A stretch of DNA of 64,000 nt from Denitromonas iodatirespirans (GTDB lineage Bacteria; Pseudomonadota; Gammaproteobacteria; Burkholderiales; Rhodocyclaceae). A program made the translations under genes and the position numbers. The notes beneath the pieces were generated by a model. That model saw only the letters and a list, made by a program, of their open reading frames with translations, searched no databases and was not told the origin of the DNA. Positions within the stretch are counted from its first letter, which is position 1; every line of letters begins with the position of its first letter. The stretch spans positions 1 through 64,000 of the forward strand of contig NZ_JAEKFT010000005.1 in NCBI RefSeq assembly GCF_018524365.1, given 5' to 3'. Of this stretch, positions 41,043 to 52,345 are shown one piece after another.

Positions 41043-41100
41043 TTTATTTTTCCGGCCCCACCGGGGCCAAGACTCAATCCATCTCACCGGAGCGCACCTC

Positions 41101-41484
41101 ATGAACATCCCCGCCGAGCTGAAGTACACCAAGAGCCACGAGTGGATCCGCCGCGAAGACGACGGCACGGTCACCATCGGCATCACCGACCATGCCCAGG
41201 AAGCGCTCGGCGACATCGTCTTCCTCGATCTGCCCGAGGCCGGCCGCATCGTCGCCGCCGGCGAAGAATGTGCAGTGGTCGAGTCGGTCAAGGCCGCCTC
41301 CGACATCTACGCACCGGTCGCCGGCGAGATCGTCGCCGCCAACGAGGCCGCGCTGGATGCGCCCGAGGCGGTCAACGCCGATGCCTATGCCAACTGGCTG
41401 TTCAAGATCAAGCCGGCCAACCTGGCGGACGTGGACGGCCTGCTCGACGCCGCCGCCTACGCCGAGATCGCCGCCGACGACTGA
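41101..41484 (+). CDS. gcvH: Glycine cleavage system H protein
   Basis: The 127-residue lipoyl carrier shuttling the aminomethyl group between P, T and L proteins. The lipoylated lysine lies in [14 protein letters not shown] (about K64). The N-terminal [10 protein letters not shown] and [12 protein letters not shown] are typical. Second gene of the operon. Confidence 0.98.
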   Translation: MNIPAELKYTKSHEWIRREDDGTVTIGITDHAQEALGDIVFLDLPEAGRIVAAGEECAVVESVKAASDIYAPVAGEIVAANEAALDAPEAVNADAYANWLFKIKPANLADVDGLLDAAAYAEIAADD

Positions 41485-41583
41485 TCCCGACCCCCGCCCA
41501 CGGACGCGGTGCGCCCTGGCGCGGCGCCGCGTCCGCCGTCCGAACGGACCTCTGTGCCCTTTCCTATCAGCGAAACCCGCCCC

Positions 41584-44463
<2,880 letters not shown>

Positions 44464-44489
44464 TTGTCTGCATCATCCACCGCCTAACA

Positions 44490-44515
44490 AAACGCCCCGA
44501 GTTCGGGGCGTTTTT
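44490..44515 (+). terminator. Terminator of the gcv operon
   Basis: AAACGCCCCGA pairs with TCGGGGCGTTT, followed by TTTTT, 27 bases after the gcvP stop. Confidence 0.92.
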
Positions 44516-44568
44516 ACTGTTGGATCCAAGTCACCGGGGGGGATTGCCGCCACAGCTCTTGGCTAGGT

Positions 44569-44745
44569 GCGGAGTGGGACATGACCTACCTGCCCACACA
44601 GGTGCAGGGGCAGTGGTTCTACCTCTACCTCTACCTGATCCTGGATTTGTACAGCCGCAAGATCGTCAGCAGGGAGATCCACGAGCGCGATGCGGCCCTT
44701 TGCGACCACGGCCATGCCAAAGCCATTGATCGGTTGGTTGCATGA
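44569..44745 (+). pseudogene. IS3-family transposase OrfB fragment
   Basis: A 58-codon remnant of the DDE integrase core: EWDMTYLPTQVQGQWFYLYL followed by ILDLYSRKIVSREIHERDA, the region around the first two catalytic Asp residues of IS3-family OrfB. There is no start, the N-terminus and the C-terminal Glu region are missing, and a stop falls soon after. No IS ends were recognised. It lies between the gcvP terminator and the inverted arm, marking the left border of the accessory region. The following 170 bases hold nothing recognisable. Confidence 0.75.
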
Positions 44746-44918
44746 ATCTGGCGACAACTATCTTGATTTGCTCCGGACGACGATGAGCGCATGCGAGTGT
44801 TGCAGATTCAGGCGCCATGATGATTGGATCCAATCATCCTGTCGCGATACCCGAGACGATTTACCTCAGCTCTTTCCCCGCCTCGTGGGACAAACCAGAT
44901 TACCCTAATGCATTTCGC

Positions 44919-44949
44919 CTATTTAACTTTCAAATAGTTGATCTGCCCA
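44919..44949 (-). promoter_or_regulatory. Promoter/operator-like element, left copy
   Basis: On the minus strand TGGGCA (44944-44949), a 17-base gap and TTAAAT (44921-44926) enclose the dyad CTATTT-N7-AAATAG (44919-44937). The same arrangement occurs at 52271-52299 upstream of lysR and at 60561-60589 in the right arm. The palindrome and T-N11-A spacing suit a LysR-type regulator. Confidence 0.5.
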
Positions 44950-45097
44950 TTCCTTTGTTTCCTTGTCACCCCCTCATTGCTAGCATCAGTCTCGCTCACT
45001 AAGCACCACGAAATACAAAAAAGCCGGCGTCACTTCTTGATAGAAACGACGGACGGAAAACAAGCGATCAAATCGCAACTTTTCGAGGAGACACGGG

Positions 45098-45289
45098 ATG
45101 CGCACCACTTTTGATGTTACCGCTTGCACTGCAACGAAGGTATCGGAAGGCTTGATCGACCGATATAGGGAAGTCCGCTTGTCTGACTCGCCATGGACAT
45201 CAGGCGGCCGACCGCAACTGATCGCAGCGACCAGGCCCTGCAGCAACCAGTCAAGGCCCGCTAGCAACATACGATTGGCGCCTATCTAA
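45098..45289 (+). CDS. Small conserved leader ORF, left copy (63 residues, possibly truncated)
   Basis: A strong GAGGAG precedes the ATG. The frame starts MRTTFDVTACTAT and continues SEGLIDRYREVRLSDSPW; the right arm encodes the aligned MRTTLDDVVACTAT and SEGPISRYGEIRLPDSPW. After an in-frame TAA at 45287 the homologous frame resumes (PPHPIEYRSRIVRPDES, LATDGDGGR), so this copy looks cut short relative to the 112-residue right copy. No known family was recognised. It lies first in the inward transcript toward the redox operon. Confidence 0.45.
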   Translation: MRTTFDVTACTATKVSEGLIDRYREVRLSDSPWTSGGRPQLIAATRPCSNQSRPASNIRLAPI

Positions 45290-45593
45290 TCGGCCGTACC
45301 CGACCGGCCGGGATCCGCTTCGTCGACGCCCTACCCGCCGCACCCAATTGAATATCGCAGTCGTATCGTACGCCCGGATGAGTCCAGCTGGCTGGCCACC
45401 GATGGTGACGGCGGGCGAGCATTTGTTCAATAGGGCCGATGCGCGGCGCAAGGCGAATAGAGAGGCGGTCATCGCCTGATCCCAGCCAGCCACTCCGGTC
45501 CACCTGATTTCAACCCAAATGTAGTCCCTGCGTATCGCTGGCCTTTGGCGTAGCGCATATCGGACTGTGCGCTCTTCGGTGGCAGATCGCCCG

Positions 45594-45652
45594 CCTGCTG
45601 CGACGGCTGCTTCGTGCAGCAGGTCGGCGGCGCCTTCACAAACCGTGAAGGC
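45594..45652. other. Two hairpins upstream of the redox operon
   Basis: CCTGCTGC (45594-45601) pairs with GCAGCAGG (45616-45623), and GCCTTCAC (45632-45639) pairs with GTGAAGGC (45645-45652); both stems are perfect 8-mers. They fall in the untranslated stretch 62 to 120 bases ahead of the DoxX-like gene and could act as RNA leader or processing structures. Confidence 0.45.
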
Positions 45653-45713
45653 ACGCTGCGCTAAACCGAACGTCGCATTGCGTTCAACACAAGAGTTCAA
45701 GGAGACAGTTTCA

Positions 45714-46955
45714 ATGCGAATTCCTGTCCAAAATGATTGCGCAGGTTCCCAGACTCGTCACCTCCGCTGGTCCACCCGCTGCGGCCTGCTCATACTCCTG
45801 GCCACTTGTAGCAACACTGCGTTTGCCCATGTGAAGTGGTTCTGGGAGAACGCAGATTGCTCGGCGCCGGCTTTGTCGCCACTGAAGGTCATTTCCTCAC
45901 CGGCATTCATTATCCTTGGAGTATTGAGTTTTCTAGTGATGTTCGTCGTGGGTGTGATCGACACGCGCGTTTCACGGGTCGGCTCTCCCCTGAATACATT
46001 TGCCGAACGTATCGATGTGTTTGCCACCCCATGGATGCCCAGGCTGTTGAGATATGGACTTGCGGCCTTCTTCTTCACGGTGGTGCCATATTTCGGCGAT
46101 AGCCCCGTCTATCTGACGCCTGAGCTCTATGCCTCGGGAATGTGGGTCCCGATTCTCCAGCTGCTGATCGCGTTCACGCTGATATGGCGGCCGAGCGCAT
46201 GGCTCGGCGCGGCGGGTATTACCGTATTGTATGGTTTCTCCGTCTTGCAGCATGGCGCGTTCCATATGCTGGACTACCCGATTTTCCTGGGTGCGGCCGC
46301 ATTCGTGGCGATTGATTCTTGCTACCGCGGTCAGCGCAACGATCTCGCGTTTGCGGTGCTACGCGTAAGTGCCGGCATCACATTGATGTGGGCCGCCGGA
46401 GAAAAATGGTTGTTTCCATCGTGGAGCGCCGAGGTAATGAATGACGAACTACGTGGGCTCCGTGGCAATTTGTCACCGGAACTCTTTCTGTCTGCCGCTG
46501 GATGGATCGAATTCTGCGCAGCCTATGCGCTGGTTTTTGGCCGCAGAAGCGTACAGATCGCGGCCTGGCTGCTCCTGGTGCCATTCATTGCCGCCATCCC
46601 TGTGTTCGGATCGCTCGATGCCATCGGCCATGCACCGATCATTATCGTTCTTCTAATGCTCGGATTGACCCGTTCGCGACTGCCCGACGCCATCCAGGGC
46701 GCCACCAACATCTCAATGGCATTGCAGCGGGCCATCACTTGCACGCTAGCAGCGCTGACGACGACCGGCGCGTACTGGTGGCTGCACGCACTTGCACACC
46801 TGCAAATTCGTGCTATCGACCCCGGCCCCGCGGCTGTGGCCTTGCTGCTTTCAATCCTCTTGCCGTTGTGGTGGCTACCGCGCAGCCGGCTGTTCCGGAG
46901 CACGATCATCAATCCGCCCGATCACCACGGGCCGGCGTCCGTATCTCTTGGGTGA
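45714..46955 (+). CDS. DoxX-like polytopic membrane protein
   Basis: A 413-residue protein with a signal-like N-terminus (GLLILLATCSNTAFA, then HVKWFWENADCSAP) and about ten further hydrophobic segments. The central part with YGFSVLQHGAFHMLDYPIFL and the later LRVSAGITLMWAAGEKWLFP resemble DoxX/quinol-oxidase-associated membrane proteins. AAGGAG lies 9 bases before the ATG. Base composition is lower in GC than the surrounding core genes. It is the first of three genes with redox features, so a role in handling quinol or electrons at the membrane is inferred, not shown. Confidence 0.6.
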   Translation: MRIPVQNDCAGSQTRHLRWSTRCGLLILLATCSNTAFAHVKWFWENADCSAPALSPLKVISSPAFIILGVLSFLVMFVVGVIDTRVSRVGSPLNTFAERIDVFATPWMPRLLRYGLAAFFFTVVPYFGDSPVYLTPELYASGMWVPILQLLIAFTLIWRPSAWLGAAGITVLYGFSVLQHGAFHMLDYPIFLGAAAFVAIDSCYRGQRNDLAFAVLRVSAGITLMWAAGEKWLFPSWSAEVMNDELRGLRGNLSPELFLSAAGWIEFCAAYALVFGRRSVQIAAWLLLVPFIAAIPVFGSLDAIGHAPIIIVLLMLGLTRSRLPDAIQGATNISMALQRAITCTLAALTTTGAYWWLHALAHLQIRAIDPGPAAVALLLSILLPLWWLPRSRLFRSTIINPPDHHGPASVSLG

Positions 46956-47264
46956 ACAGCCAAATACGTCGATCAGGCAGATACAGGCTGGCATCCCGAT
47001 GATGACAAAACCGACTGTCGGGCAGTGCTGCCCGGATAGTCGAGCGCTTCTCGCCCTTGAAATCAACGATGCCCGTGCTATCGCCCTCCATCCTCGGGCG
47101 GCTCGCCGTCCATGCGTTTGAAGCCGAACATGGGCTGATGCTCAGGCCCAACGAAGCGCATCACAAAAGGAGAAGCGAGACGACATGATCCACAAAACCC
47201 GTCAGCGACCGGTGTCAGGTGAGAACCGAAACAGTACCGTCGAACGCATGCCCCGAGATTGATT
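46956..47264. other. Gap with a possible 25-codon coupling ORF
   Basis: No known gene lies in this 309-base gap. A short frame at 47185-47262 (ATG to TGA, 25 codons, starting MIHKTRQRPVSGE) has AAAGGAG 12 bases before it, and its TGA lies 2 bases before the ATG of the next gene. That gene has no ribosome-binding site of its own, so translational coupling is possible. Confidence 0.3.
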
Positions 47265-50200
47265 ATGTTTTCGAAAATCAGCGAAAGTCGCATGCGCCGC
47301 ATACGCTACGGATTGCTCTTGGCATGGATAGGCTTATTGGCGTTGTATGTCGTCGATATTGGACAAAATCGCCTGACAGTTCCAGGTGACGCTTGGTATG
47401 TACAGGGCCTGGCTGGGAAGGCGGTGAACTTGCGTCACCAGGTCTTACTACCTACGGACTACAACCCCGCACCCCGTATTTTCTGGGGTGTGGCTATCCC
47501 CTTGGTGGTCCTGTTTCTGGGCTTCGCGGGCCACGATGCCTGGCGGCGCATTTGCCCGTTGTCCGCGCTGAGCCAGATTCCGCGGGCATTGGGCCTGCAG
47601 CGCAAGGTCGGACGCGGCGATCAACGGCGGCCGGCATTGATACCACCCGACTCCTGGTTCGCTCGCTACGCGCTCGTCTTGCAGTTTCTTCTGTTCTTCG
47701 TCGGCGTCACCTTGCGTCTGACGGTGATTTCCGCCAACCCCGAGTTGCTGTTCGGCTTTACCTTGGTCCTGTTCGCTGCCGCGCTGCTGGTGGGATTTCT
47801 CTATGGGGGCAAGACCTGGTGCCACTATTTTTGTCCCATGAACGCAGTACAGATTGCATTGAGCGGGCCTCGGGGGCTGAACGCCTCAAAACCGGTGGCC
47901 GGAATCAGTCAGTCGATGTGCCGAAAATCCGATGCCAATGGCGATGTTTCGACCTGTGTTGGTTGTATTTCGGCGTGCCCGGACATTGACATCGAGAAGA
48001 GCTATTGGGATCGGCTGCCCAAGCTCGACCAGCGTTTCGTGGTGTACGGCTACCTTGGCACCGTTCTGGGGTTCATTCACGGTATGTATGCCACCGCGGG
48101 AGGTTTCAACTACGGCACGGCGGTCTGGTATGACACCGACTGGCGCGCTGTCGGCTTTGCGCCCTGGGGCACTTGGCTACCGATACCGCGGCTGCTCGGC
48201 GCATCGCTGTTGATGGTGTTCTGGATCGTGCTCGCGGCCGCGGTCGGACTGCTGGCCGAGAAGCTGATGCAACGATGGTCTCACGATAGTCAGGCGGACA
48301 CAGTGGTGGAGATGTCACGGCATCGGACGATGACCCTGACCACCCTGCTGGCCGTGCTTCTTCTGATCTATCAGGTTGCCTTACCGGGAATGGTCTGGCT
48401 GCCCAAACCGGTCGTCGGCACGCTTGGCGTGGTCAGCACCATCGCCCTGGCGTTCTGGGCCTACCGGAGTTGGCAGCGAACCAGCCAACGCCACCAGCGG
48501 GAATCGCTCGCCGACAGCATGCGCAGGCATTTGCATGCGCTTCGCAGCGACTGGTCCGAGCACTTGAACGGTCGCCAGCTCGATGCCCTGAGTGCCGACG
48601 AAATACATTTGTTGACCTCCCTGGTACCCAAGCTGGAAAGCAGCAACCGTCTTGCCTTCTATCAAGCACTCCTGGCAGACGTGCTCCATCAAGGGAATGC
48701 GGATTCCATCGAAGGACGCACGTTGTTGGCCAAGGTTCGTACCAGTTGCGGCATCTCCGACCAAGAGCACGAGGCGATCGTCGGCACATTGAAAGACGAA
48801 TACGACATCAGGGACAACTTGTTGATTTCATCGTCGCTGCGCATGGAGAGCTTTCGTCGACAGCTCGAAAAGCTCTTGTACAGCACGATCTCTCAAGGCC
48901 AACCGTTGACGGAAGCCTTGCGCGAACACCACGATTCCATTTGCCGACTGCGCGAGGATGTTGCGATTTCCGAACACGAGGAAGCCCAAGTCATCGAGGG
49001 ACTCACCTCCAAATCCGGCCCCCTCGTTGAAACCCTGCACGCGCTGTTCGACGATCTGCGTGATATCCACGCGAAGCAACTGACACTTGCTCCCGGCAAT
49101 CCCTCGCGGGCATTTCTCCATCGCCACCTTCAACGCGAGGCGACAAAAGTGGCTGAGGAGTGTCTGGGCATTGTCGAGACATTGGACGAAAGCCCGCAGT
49201 TCTTCGTCGATCTGGCCGGGGAACTGCTGTCAAAGCACGAATCAGCGGTGCGAAACGCGCTCCTCATCGAAAAATCACAATGGCGGCTACGCCTGCCAGA
49301 ACCGTTCTGGACCGCACTCGACCGCCCCACGGATGGTGCGATAGAACGCCTTGAAGCGTACACGCTCAACCAAGTGCTACATGCATTGGCGCACGCCGAA
49401 GACCCTTGCGTGGCACTGGTTGCCGCTTACGAAGCGCAATGGCAAGGACTTGCCTGGGCGGACGCCATCAATGATCGGTTGTGGCCCCAACTTGGACGCA
49501 GCGCCCCCGATGTGACACCGAGGCCGCTCGGCATGTCGCTGAGCATCGTCGGCTTTGCGAACGAACACCTGTCGTTTGACGGAACCGTGCGCTGCGGGCG
49601 TGCGCCGGACAACGACTGGGTCGTTCAACTCGGCCAAATCAGCCGCTATCACTTCCGCCTGGTCAAGAACGCACAGGGGTATCGCTGTGAGGACCTGAAT
49701 TCCTGCAACGGGACATTTCTGAATGGACGCCTTTTGCACGGGCAGAGCGCCCCGCTCAAAAAGCGCAATACGCTGTCGATCCTTTCAAACGGGCAAACGG
49801 CCATCATCAATGTGCATCATCGGCGGGAAGCCGACTTCACTCACCCGCTCGATCTGATGGTTACCCTGGCCGGCCTGCCCTTGTTCGTGAATTGCCCCAG
49901 CGAAGCCTTGTTCAAGCTCGCGGACGGCGCCGAACTTCGGCCCACCCATGCCGGCACCCCGATCCCCGTTCATGCCTTGTCACGGGATTTCACCGTGATG
50001 TTGCTCGACACGTCAGGCGCGTTGCTGCTGGCGGGGAAGCGTCACGGATTGCCGCAAGGCCTTCCCGTCAATTCGACCCTCATTCATCGACTGACAGACG
50101 CCTGGCTTGACTCTGATGGCAACGGCACGCTGGTGATTTGGCCGAATACAACGATCGATTGCCTCTCAAGACAAGAAGCTGCTTTCAATAACCAATGGCT

Positions 50201-50270
50201 GACCAGTATCAATCGAATGCTCCAGGAATACCGCGAGGATCCATATGATAAAAGTCAATGTAATCAATAG
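47265..50270 (+). CDS. Membrane polyferredoxin fused to FHA and cNMP-binding-like domains
   Basis: A 1001-residue protein. The N-terminal 400 residues have about seven membrane helices of the NapH/NosR/CcoG type, with cysteine motifs CHYFCP (about 186-190) and a second set C-x11-CVGC-x3-CP around 215-238, sufficient for one or two [4Fe-4S] clusters. A helical region (about 410-760) includes EF-hand-free, TerB-like acidic helices of unknown role. An FHA domain follows (about 770-825) with GRAPDNDWVV, ISRYHFRL and NSCNGTFLNG, then a segment resembling a cyclic-nucleotide-binding beta-barrel (about 870-960). The start ATG 47265 lacks a clear ribosome-binding site. It overlaps the next gene by 26 bases. 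Confidence 0.75.
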   Translation: MFSKISESRMRRIRYGLLLAWIGLLALYVVDIGQNRLTVPGDAWYVQGLAGKAVNLRHQVLLPTDYNPAPRIFWGVAIPLVVLFLGFAGHDAWRRICPLSALSQIPRALGLQRKVGRGDQRRPALIPPDSWFARYALVLQFLLFFVGVTLRLTVISANPELLFGFTLVLFAAALLVGFLYGGKTWCHYFCPMNAVQIALSGPRGLNASKPVAGISQSMCRKSDANGDVSTCVGCISACPDIDIEKSYWDRLPKLDQRFVVYGYLGTVLGFIHGMYATAGGFNYGTAVWYDTDWRAVGFAPWGTWLPIPRLLGASLLMVFWIVLAAAVGLLAEKLMQRWSHDSQADTVVEMSRHRTMTLTTLLAVLLLIYQVALPGMVWLPKPVVGTLGVVSTIALAFWAYRSWQRTSQRHQRESLADSMRRHLHALRSDWSEHLNGRQLDALSADEIHLLTSLVPKLESSNRLAFYQALLADVLHQGNADSIEGRTLLAKVRTSCGISDQEHEAIVGTLKDEYDIRDNLLISSSLRMESFRRQLEKLLYSTISQGQPLTEALREHHDSICRLREDVAISEHEEAQVIEGLTSKSGPLVETLHALFDDLRDIHAKQLTLAPGNPSRAFLHRHLQREATKVAEECLGIVETLDESPQFFVDLAGELLSKHESAVRNALLIEKSQWRLRLPEPFWTALDRPTDGAIERLEAYTLNQVLHALAHAEDPCVALVAAYEAQWQGLAWADAINDRLWPQLGRSAPDVTPRPLGMSLSIVGFANEHLSFDGTVRCGRAPDNDWVVQLGQISRYHFRLVKNAQGYRCEDLNSCNGTFLNGRLLHGQSAPLKKRNTLSILSNGQTAIINVHHRREADFTHPLDLMVTLAGLPLFVNCPSEALFKLADGAELRPTHAGTPIPVHALSRDFTVMLLDTSGALLLAGKRHGLPQGLPVNSTLIHRLTDAWLDSDGNGTLVIWPNTTIDCLSRQEAAFNNQWLTSINRMLQEYREDPYDKSQCNQ

Positions 50271-51840
50271 AGCGCGCGAGTTGATTCAACAACTCAAACT
50301 CGACGATATCGCACTGACAAACGGCGCCATCATCGGTCGCCATCCCGAAAGTTCGGTCCATCTCGGGCATACATCCGTCAGCCACCAGCATGCCAAGCTC
50401 ACCATGGCCAATGGAAAAGTGGTAATTGAAGACTTGAATTCAAAATATGGAACCCAAGCAAACGGCTGCCAACTAACCCCTGGAACGGCAATGGCATTGG
50501 AGCGTGACGCGCATATCCAGGTGGGCGTTCTGACGTTGAAAGTCGAATCAACGAACGCAGATCAGGAATCCAATCGCGTCGAGGTTCCCGAGGCCGAACT
50601 CACCGAAATGATGCCCCCTCCTCCCAAGATGTATCAACCGGTCGCTATGGTACACAACACGTGTTGGAAAGCCTGGGAAAAAGGAAAAATCAAGGTCACC
50701 TGTAGCCGCATCATCGACGAGACGCATGACGTCAAGACGTTCTTTTTCACGGCAACCCCAAATACCCTATTTCGATACAAGCCTGGTCAGTTCGCCACCC
50801 TATATCTGAATATCGACGGAAAGCCGGTCGCCCGTTCCTACACCTTGAGCTCGACGCCGAGTCGTCCGCACACCATTTCCCATACCATCAAGCGCATGCC
50901 CGCTGCCGAGGGGCAACAACCGGGGATGGTATCGAATTGGCTTCATGACAACTTGAAAGAAGGGGACGAAATCGAAATTTCCGGCCCCTATGGTGAATTC
51001 TCCTGTCACGACTATCCAAATGACAAGGTATGCTTTATTTCAGGGGGCAGCGGCGTGACGCCCATGCTGTCCATGACACGCTGGTTGCTGGACACCCTAG
51101 CAAAGGTGGATATTGTTTTCGTGCATGCCGCCAAGACCGAAGCGGACATCGTCGCGCGACAGGAACTCGAGTATTACGCTTCCCGCCACCCCAATCTTCA
51201 CCTGATATTCATCCTGTCCCAAGTCGGCTGCACCAGCAGCTGGGCCGGCTATCGTGGACGACTGAACACGGCGTTCATGGAGATGGCGGTCCCGGATTTC
51301 AAAAATCGGACCCTATTCGTCTGCGGCTCGCAGCCGTTCATGCAGAGCGTGAGGGAACAGATGAAATCCTGTGAATTTCCCATGGAGCACTATCACGAAG
51401 AAAGCTTCGGTGGACCACCGGCAGGTTATACCCAAGGCGGAAGAAGCGCGCCACTACCCGAAACGCCCCGCTATGGTCTCAAAGCAATACTCGACAAATT
51501 ATCCACTGAGCCGGTACGCCGGGAGAAAGCACGAAGCCAACTGCCCACGGGTGTTGGTTGCAACGCAAAGGACACCGGACTCAAGATTGAATTTTCCCGC
51601 ACAGCGTGCGCTGTTCCCTATTCCGGGGGGACACTATTGGACGCGGCCGAGGGATCCGGTTTGTCGTTGCCGGCAGGATGCCGCCAGGGCGTCTGCGGCG
51701 TATGCAAGCAAAAAAAGACAAAGGGGGACCTGATCAGCGAAGGTTACGATGATTCGGTTCTAAGCGCTGAAGACAAGAAAAACGGCTACGTGTTGATGTG
51801 TATTGCCAAACCAAAAAGCAACGTGGAAATAGATGCTTAA
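50245..51840 (+). CDS. FHA - flavin reductase - [2Fe-2S] ferredoxin fusion
   Basis: A 531-residue soluble protein in three parts. FHA domain (about 1-105): IIGRHPESSVHLGHTSVSHQHA and DLNSKYGTQANG, with the Arg and Ser that bind phosphothreonine. FNR-like reductase (about 145-390): FAD motif ARSYTLSSTP (about 195), NAD(P) motif FISGGSGVTPMLS (about 265) and CGSQPFM. C-terminal plant-type ferredoxin: C-x4-C-x2-C in CRQGVCGVC (about 478) plus the distal Cys in LMCIAKP (about 517) and an upstream conserved segment. It resembles NADH-HCP reductase-type enzymes with an added FHA. It probably passes electrons from NAD(P)H to the upstream membrane polyferredoxin, a route that FHA-phosphopeptide binding may assemble. 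GAGG precedes the start. Confidence 0.85.
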   Translation: MIKVNVINRARELIQQLKLDDIALTNGAIIGRHPESSVHLGHTSVSHQHAKLTMANGKVVIEDLNSKYGTQANGCQLTPGTAMALERDAHIQVGVLTLKVESTNADQESNRVEVPEAELTEMMPPPPKMYQPVAMVHNTCWKAWEKGKIKVTCSRIIDETHDVKTFFFTATPNTLFRYKPGQFATLYLNIDGKPVARSYTLSSTPSRPHTISHTIKRMPAAEGQQPGMVSNWLHDNLKEGDEIEISGPYGEFSCHDYPNDKVCFISGGSGVTPMLSMTRWLLDTLAKVDIVFVHAAKTEADIVARQELEYYASRHPNLHLIFILSQVGCTSSWAGYRGRLNTAFMEMAVPDFKNRTLFVCGSQPFMQSVREQMKSCEFPMEHYHEESFGGPPAGYTQGGRSAPLPETPRYGLKAILDKLSTEPVRREKARSQLPTGVGCNAKDTGLKIEFSRTACAVPYSGGTLLDAAEGSGLSLPAGCRQGVCGVCKQKKTKGDLISEGYDDSVLSAEDKKNGYVLMCIAKPKSNVEIDA

Positions 51841-52270
51841 GTGGTTTAGCACGCGGGGCTCCCGCAGCAATCAGCATATCGTTGGCAATCCAAAATAACA
51901 AAACTGATTGACGATCACATACTTGCGACACTTCCGCCAGGGAAACGCTGAACAAATGGGTTTCAACAGGTACCGGACCAGTTTAGGGCACGGACCGGGC
52001 AAACGTCTTGCAATCGCGTGGCATTTTTCACCCTCAGCGCGGTTAGCCGCTGGCCATTCACGACGCTTTTCGTGCCCTGGCGCCCCATCAGGGCACCCCT
52101 TGGGCGCGAAGCGCCAACAACGGTCTCAAGACCAAGCGGCGGCTGATCACCTTGTGCGATGAGCACCGAGCCAAATTGATTGGACTCGAGCCAGAAGACA
52201 GAGAAGCCAACGATGAAAAATACCATTGAGATATAAAAATGAGACGCAGACTTCCGAGGAAAAAAAGTAA
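51841..52270. other. Intergenic region with a possible ORF relic
   Basis: No intact gene is seen. A frame without a start codon at 52047-52229 encodes a protein-like tail (GLKTKRRLITLCDEHRAKL, then IGLEPEDREANDEKYH) before a stop; it may be the C-terminal remnant of a lost gene. I cannot name it. Confidence 0.35.
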
Positions 52271-52299
52271 TGGACAGACCAACTAGTTGAAAGTTAAAT
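52271..52299 (+). promoter_or_regulatory. Promoter/operator-like element upstream of lysR
   Basis: TGGACA (52271-52276), a 17-base gap and TTAAAT (52294-52299), with AACTAGTTGAAAGTTAAATA spanning the palindromic core. The predicted start would lie about 40 bases before the lysR ATG. The same element, in outward orientation, sits at the outer edge of each arm (44919-44949, 60561-60589), with about 50 bases of flanking similarity. This suggests that LysR regulates itself and both arms. Confidence 0.6.
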
Positions 52300-52345
52300 A
52301 AACGGTGTGCCTTCTAGGACAAACGACCAAGGACACCAGGAAACG

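Larger units (their letters stand above)
44919..45570. repeat. Left inverted arm (about 0.65 kb)
   Basis: This segment is homologous, in inverted orientation, to about 59950-60589. Identity is high in blocks, such as GCTAGCATCAGTCTCGCTCA, GACGGACGGAAAACAAGCGA and GAGGAGACACGGGATGCGCA, and lower elsewhere; I judge roughly 75-80% overall by eye. The outer end holds the promoter/operator-like element, the middle a small reading frame, the inner end a GGTTGAAA-bearing block. The arms contain no transposase. They stand ahead of two inward-facing operons, so they look like duplicated control regions rather than IS ends. Confidence 0.8.
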
